Shown piece by piece: positions 63,022 to 64,000 of a stretch of DNA of 64,000 bases. Position numbers and translations under genes: made by a program. A model generated the notes under the pieces. It was not told where the DNA came from. It saw nothing but the letters and a program-made list of their open reading frames with translations, and made no database searches. The DNA lies in NCBI RefSeq assembly GCF_965363235.1, contig NC_134839.1, forward strand, positions 59,115,560-59,179,559. Reading direction: 5' to 3'. Source of the DNA: Mytilus galloprovincialis (lineage: Eukaryota > Mollusca > Bivalvia > Mytilida > Mytilidae). Position 1 is the first letter of the stretch, and each line of letters begins with the position of its first letter.

Positions 63022-64000
63022 CATGTCATGCATTTTAAACTGCATTGAGATAGCGTTCAGCATTTGAAATATATGTGATCTTGGATTAAACAGAATAATT
63101 CTTTTCTATTAAGTATTACAACAATTTTAATATCTTCTGTGTATTAACTTTTTATCCATTTCATATTTTGTCAATTTATGCAAAAATCGATAAATTAATT
63201 TTCTAACTTACTAAAAAAATCACTTGGCAGCGGTGGGATTCGAACCCACGCCTCCGAGGAGACTGGTGCCTTAAACCAGCGCCTTAGACCGCTCGGCCAC
63301 GCTACCGACGCTTTATAGTTGAGCTAAATCAAGATATCATTCGTTTACAACATTTACAACTGATAAAAATATGTCTTATAGGCATACATTACGAAATATT
63401 ACGTAGAAATATGTTTCTTTTTGGTTTTCCAAAATCAAACTCAAATTCTTTCTTAATACTAAATGCATGCAATCAAATTACATATTTCGCTTCTCTCTCT
63501 GAACAGAGTTATCCATTATTTGCTTAGTTCACATTTTTTGGAATGTCTATATATGGTAACATGCATAGCTCAAGTTGGCTGAGCATTTGATACTCACAAG
63601 TAACTTCATACAGGAGGGGCGGTTTTCACCATTTCACATTGGACGGAACCATGTAATCTATATTGTACATTCGGTTGAGGGCGCGATCGAAGCTTCTAGT
63701 CATGAGAAGAAATTATAACGCTTGAACGCTAGGTCGCTGTCGGCTCATCGAAACGTAATAAATGCACGTGCAAAACGGGCAAATTGGATAGCAAACTTTT
63801 TTTGTCGTTAGCAACAAATTGCCTTCGCAGGTTATTATTCTAACGAGTTTCTATCAGCACTACTCAATTCCCCTTTGGAGAAAAGAAAATGAAAAAAAAA
63901 ATAATTTCAAAACAATTAAAAGTATTTCAAATAGTAAAGAGCTATAAAAATGAACAACCAACACAGCTCATTATGTTTGGCAATGTGTTTTCTTTAAGAT
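63022..64000. repeat. Partial repeat unit 47
   Basis: 979 of 1283 bases; the window ends in the divergent spacer, before the Met gene. The array clearly goes on past the right edge. Confidence 0.95.
63225..63306 (-). tRNA. tRNA-Leu(AAG), unit 47
   Basis: Identical to unit 1. Confidence 0.96.

Larger units (their letters stand above)
4001..64000. repeat. Tandem array of a 1283-bp tRNA-Leu/tRNA-Met unit, 46 full copies plus a partial 47th
   Basis: Unit starts step by 1283 bases from 4001 (5284, 6567, 7850 and so on); unit 47 starts at 63022 and is cut by the window end. Each unit carries a minus-strand tRNA-Leu(AAG) and a plus-strand tRNA-Met(CAT). By eye I found about 19 departures from the common sequence: 7925 (unit 4), 10513 and 11498 (unit 6), 12781 (unit 7), 17260, 19826 and 23676 (T to G in units 11, 13 and 16), 22224 and 26074 (units 15 and 18, in Leu), an extra A in the A-run of units 14, 17, 18 and 37, 29511 and 30794 (units 20 and 21, Met intron), 31894 (unit 22), 37654 and a T-run one shorter after Met (unit 27), and 51353 (unit 37). 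Others may have been missed. No protein gene is seen in the array. Confidence 0.98.

Noticed and set aside
4001-64000. CRISPR array or centromeric satellite
   Set aside because: The 1283-bp unit is far too long for a CRISPR, there are no unique spacers, and each unit carries complete Pol III genes.
4001-64000. Assembly collapse or expansion producing the perfect repeats
   Set aside because: It cannot be excluded by reading alone, but the private and block-shared variants argue for real distinct units; the A-run and T-run length changes remain the least certain.

Overview
The window holds two things: part of a LINE retrotransposon (1 to about 4000) and a very regular tandem array of tRNA genes (4001 to the right edge). 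It looks like AT-rich invertebrate nuclear DNA. The tRNA-Leu and elongator tRNA-Met sequences are close to the standard animal forms. The LINE belongs to the L1/Tx1 group. A marine invertebrate such as a mollusc would fit, but that is a guess from the style of the LINE proteins and the sequence does not prove it.

Left part, minus strand. A two-ORF LINE runs right to left. ORF1 (1756-3708, 650 codons) has an N-terminal region that may fold as RNA-binding domains, two CCHC zinc knuckles, a further cysteine-rich stretch, and a long acidic tail containing about 20 copies of a five-residue VVNGK-like repeat. ORF2 starts 22 bases later at 1733 and runs off the window. It carries a complete AP-type endonuclease and the first reverse-transcriptase motifs. 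Both reading frames are open as far as visible. The 292 bases between ORF1 and the array look like a 5' untranslated leader. They include a strong hairpin and may begin with GGGG exactly at the array edge.

Array, 4001-64000. A 1283-bp unit repeats head to tail 46 times, followed by 979 bases of a 47th copy. Each unit has one tRNA-Leu(AAG) gene on the minus strand and one elongator tRNA-Met(CAT) gene on the plus strand, so the genes alternate between divergent (797-bp spacer) and convergent (313-bp spacer). The window therefore holds 47 Leu and 46 Met genes. Each has internal A and B boxes and a T-run terminator. The tRNA-Met has an 18-nt intron after position 37, which is unusual for an animal tRNA-Met. 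I see no protein gene in the 60 kb of array.

The units are almost identical, spacers included: by eye I found about 19 differences in 60 kb. Shared variants show how the array grows. Units 13-15 and 16-18 are a duplicated three-unit block, and units 6-7 and 20-21 are neighbouring copies that share a private change. A few changes fall inside tRNA genes and probably weaken those copies (Met in units 6, 7 and 37; Leu in units 15 and 18). Known parallels are the tandem tRNA gene clusters of Xenopus and the tRNA arrays of Entamoeba. This two-gene Leu/Met unit with an intron-bearing Met gene is not one I recognise.
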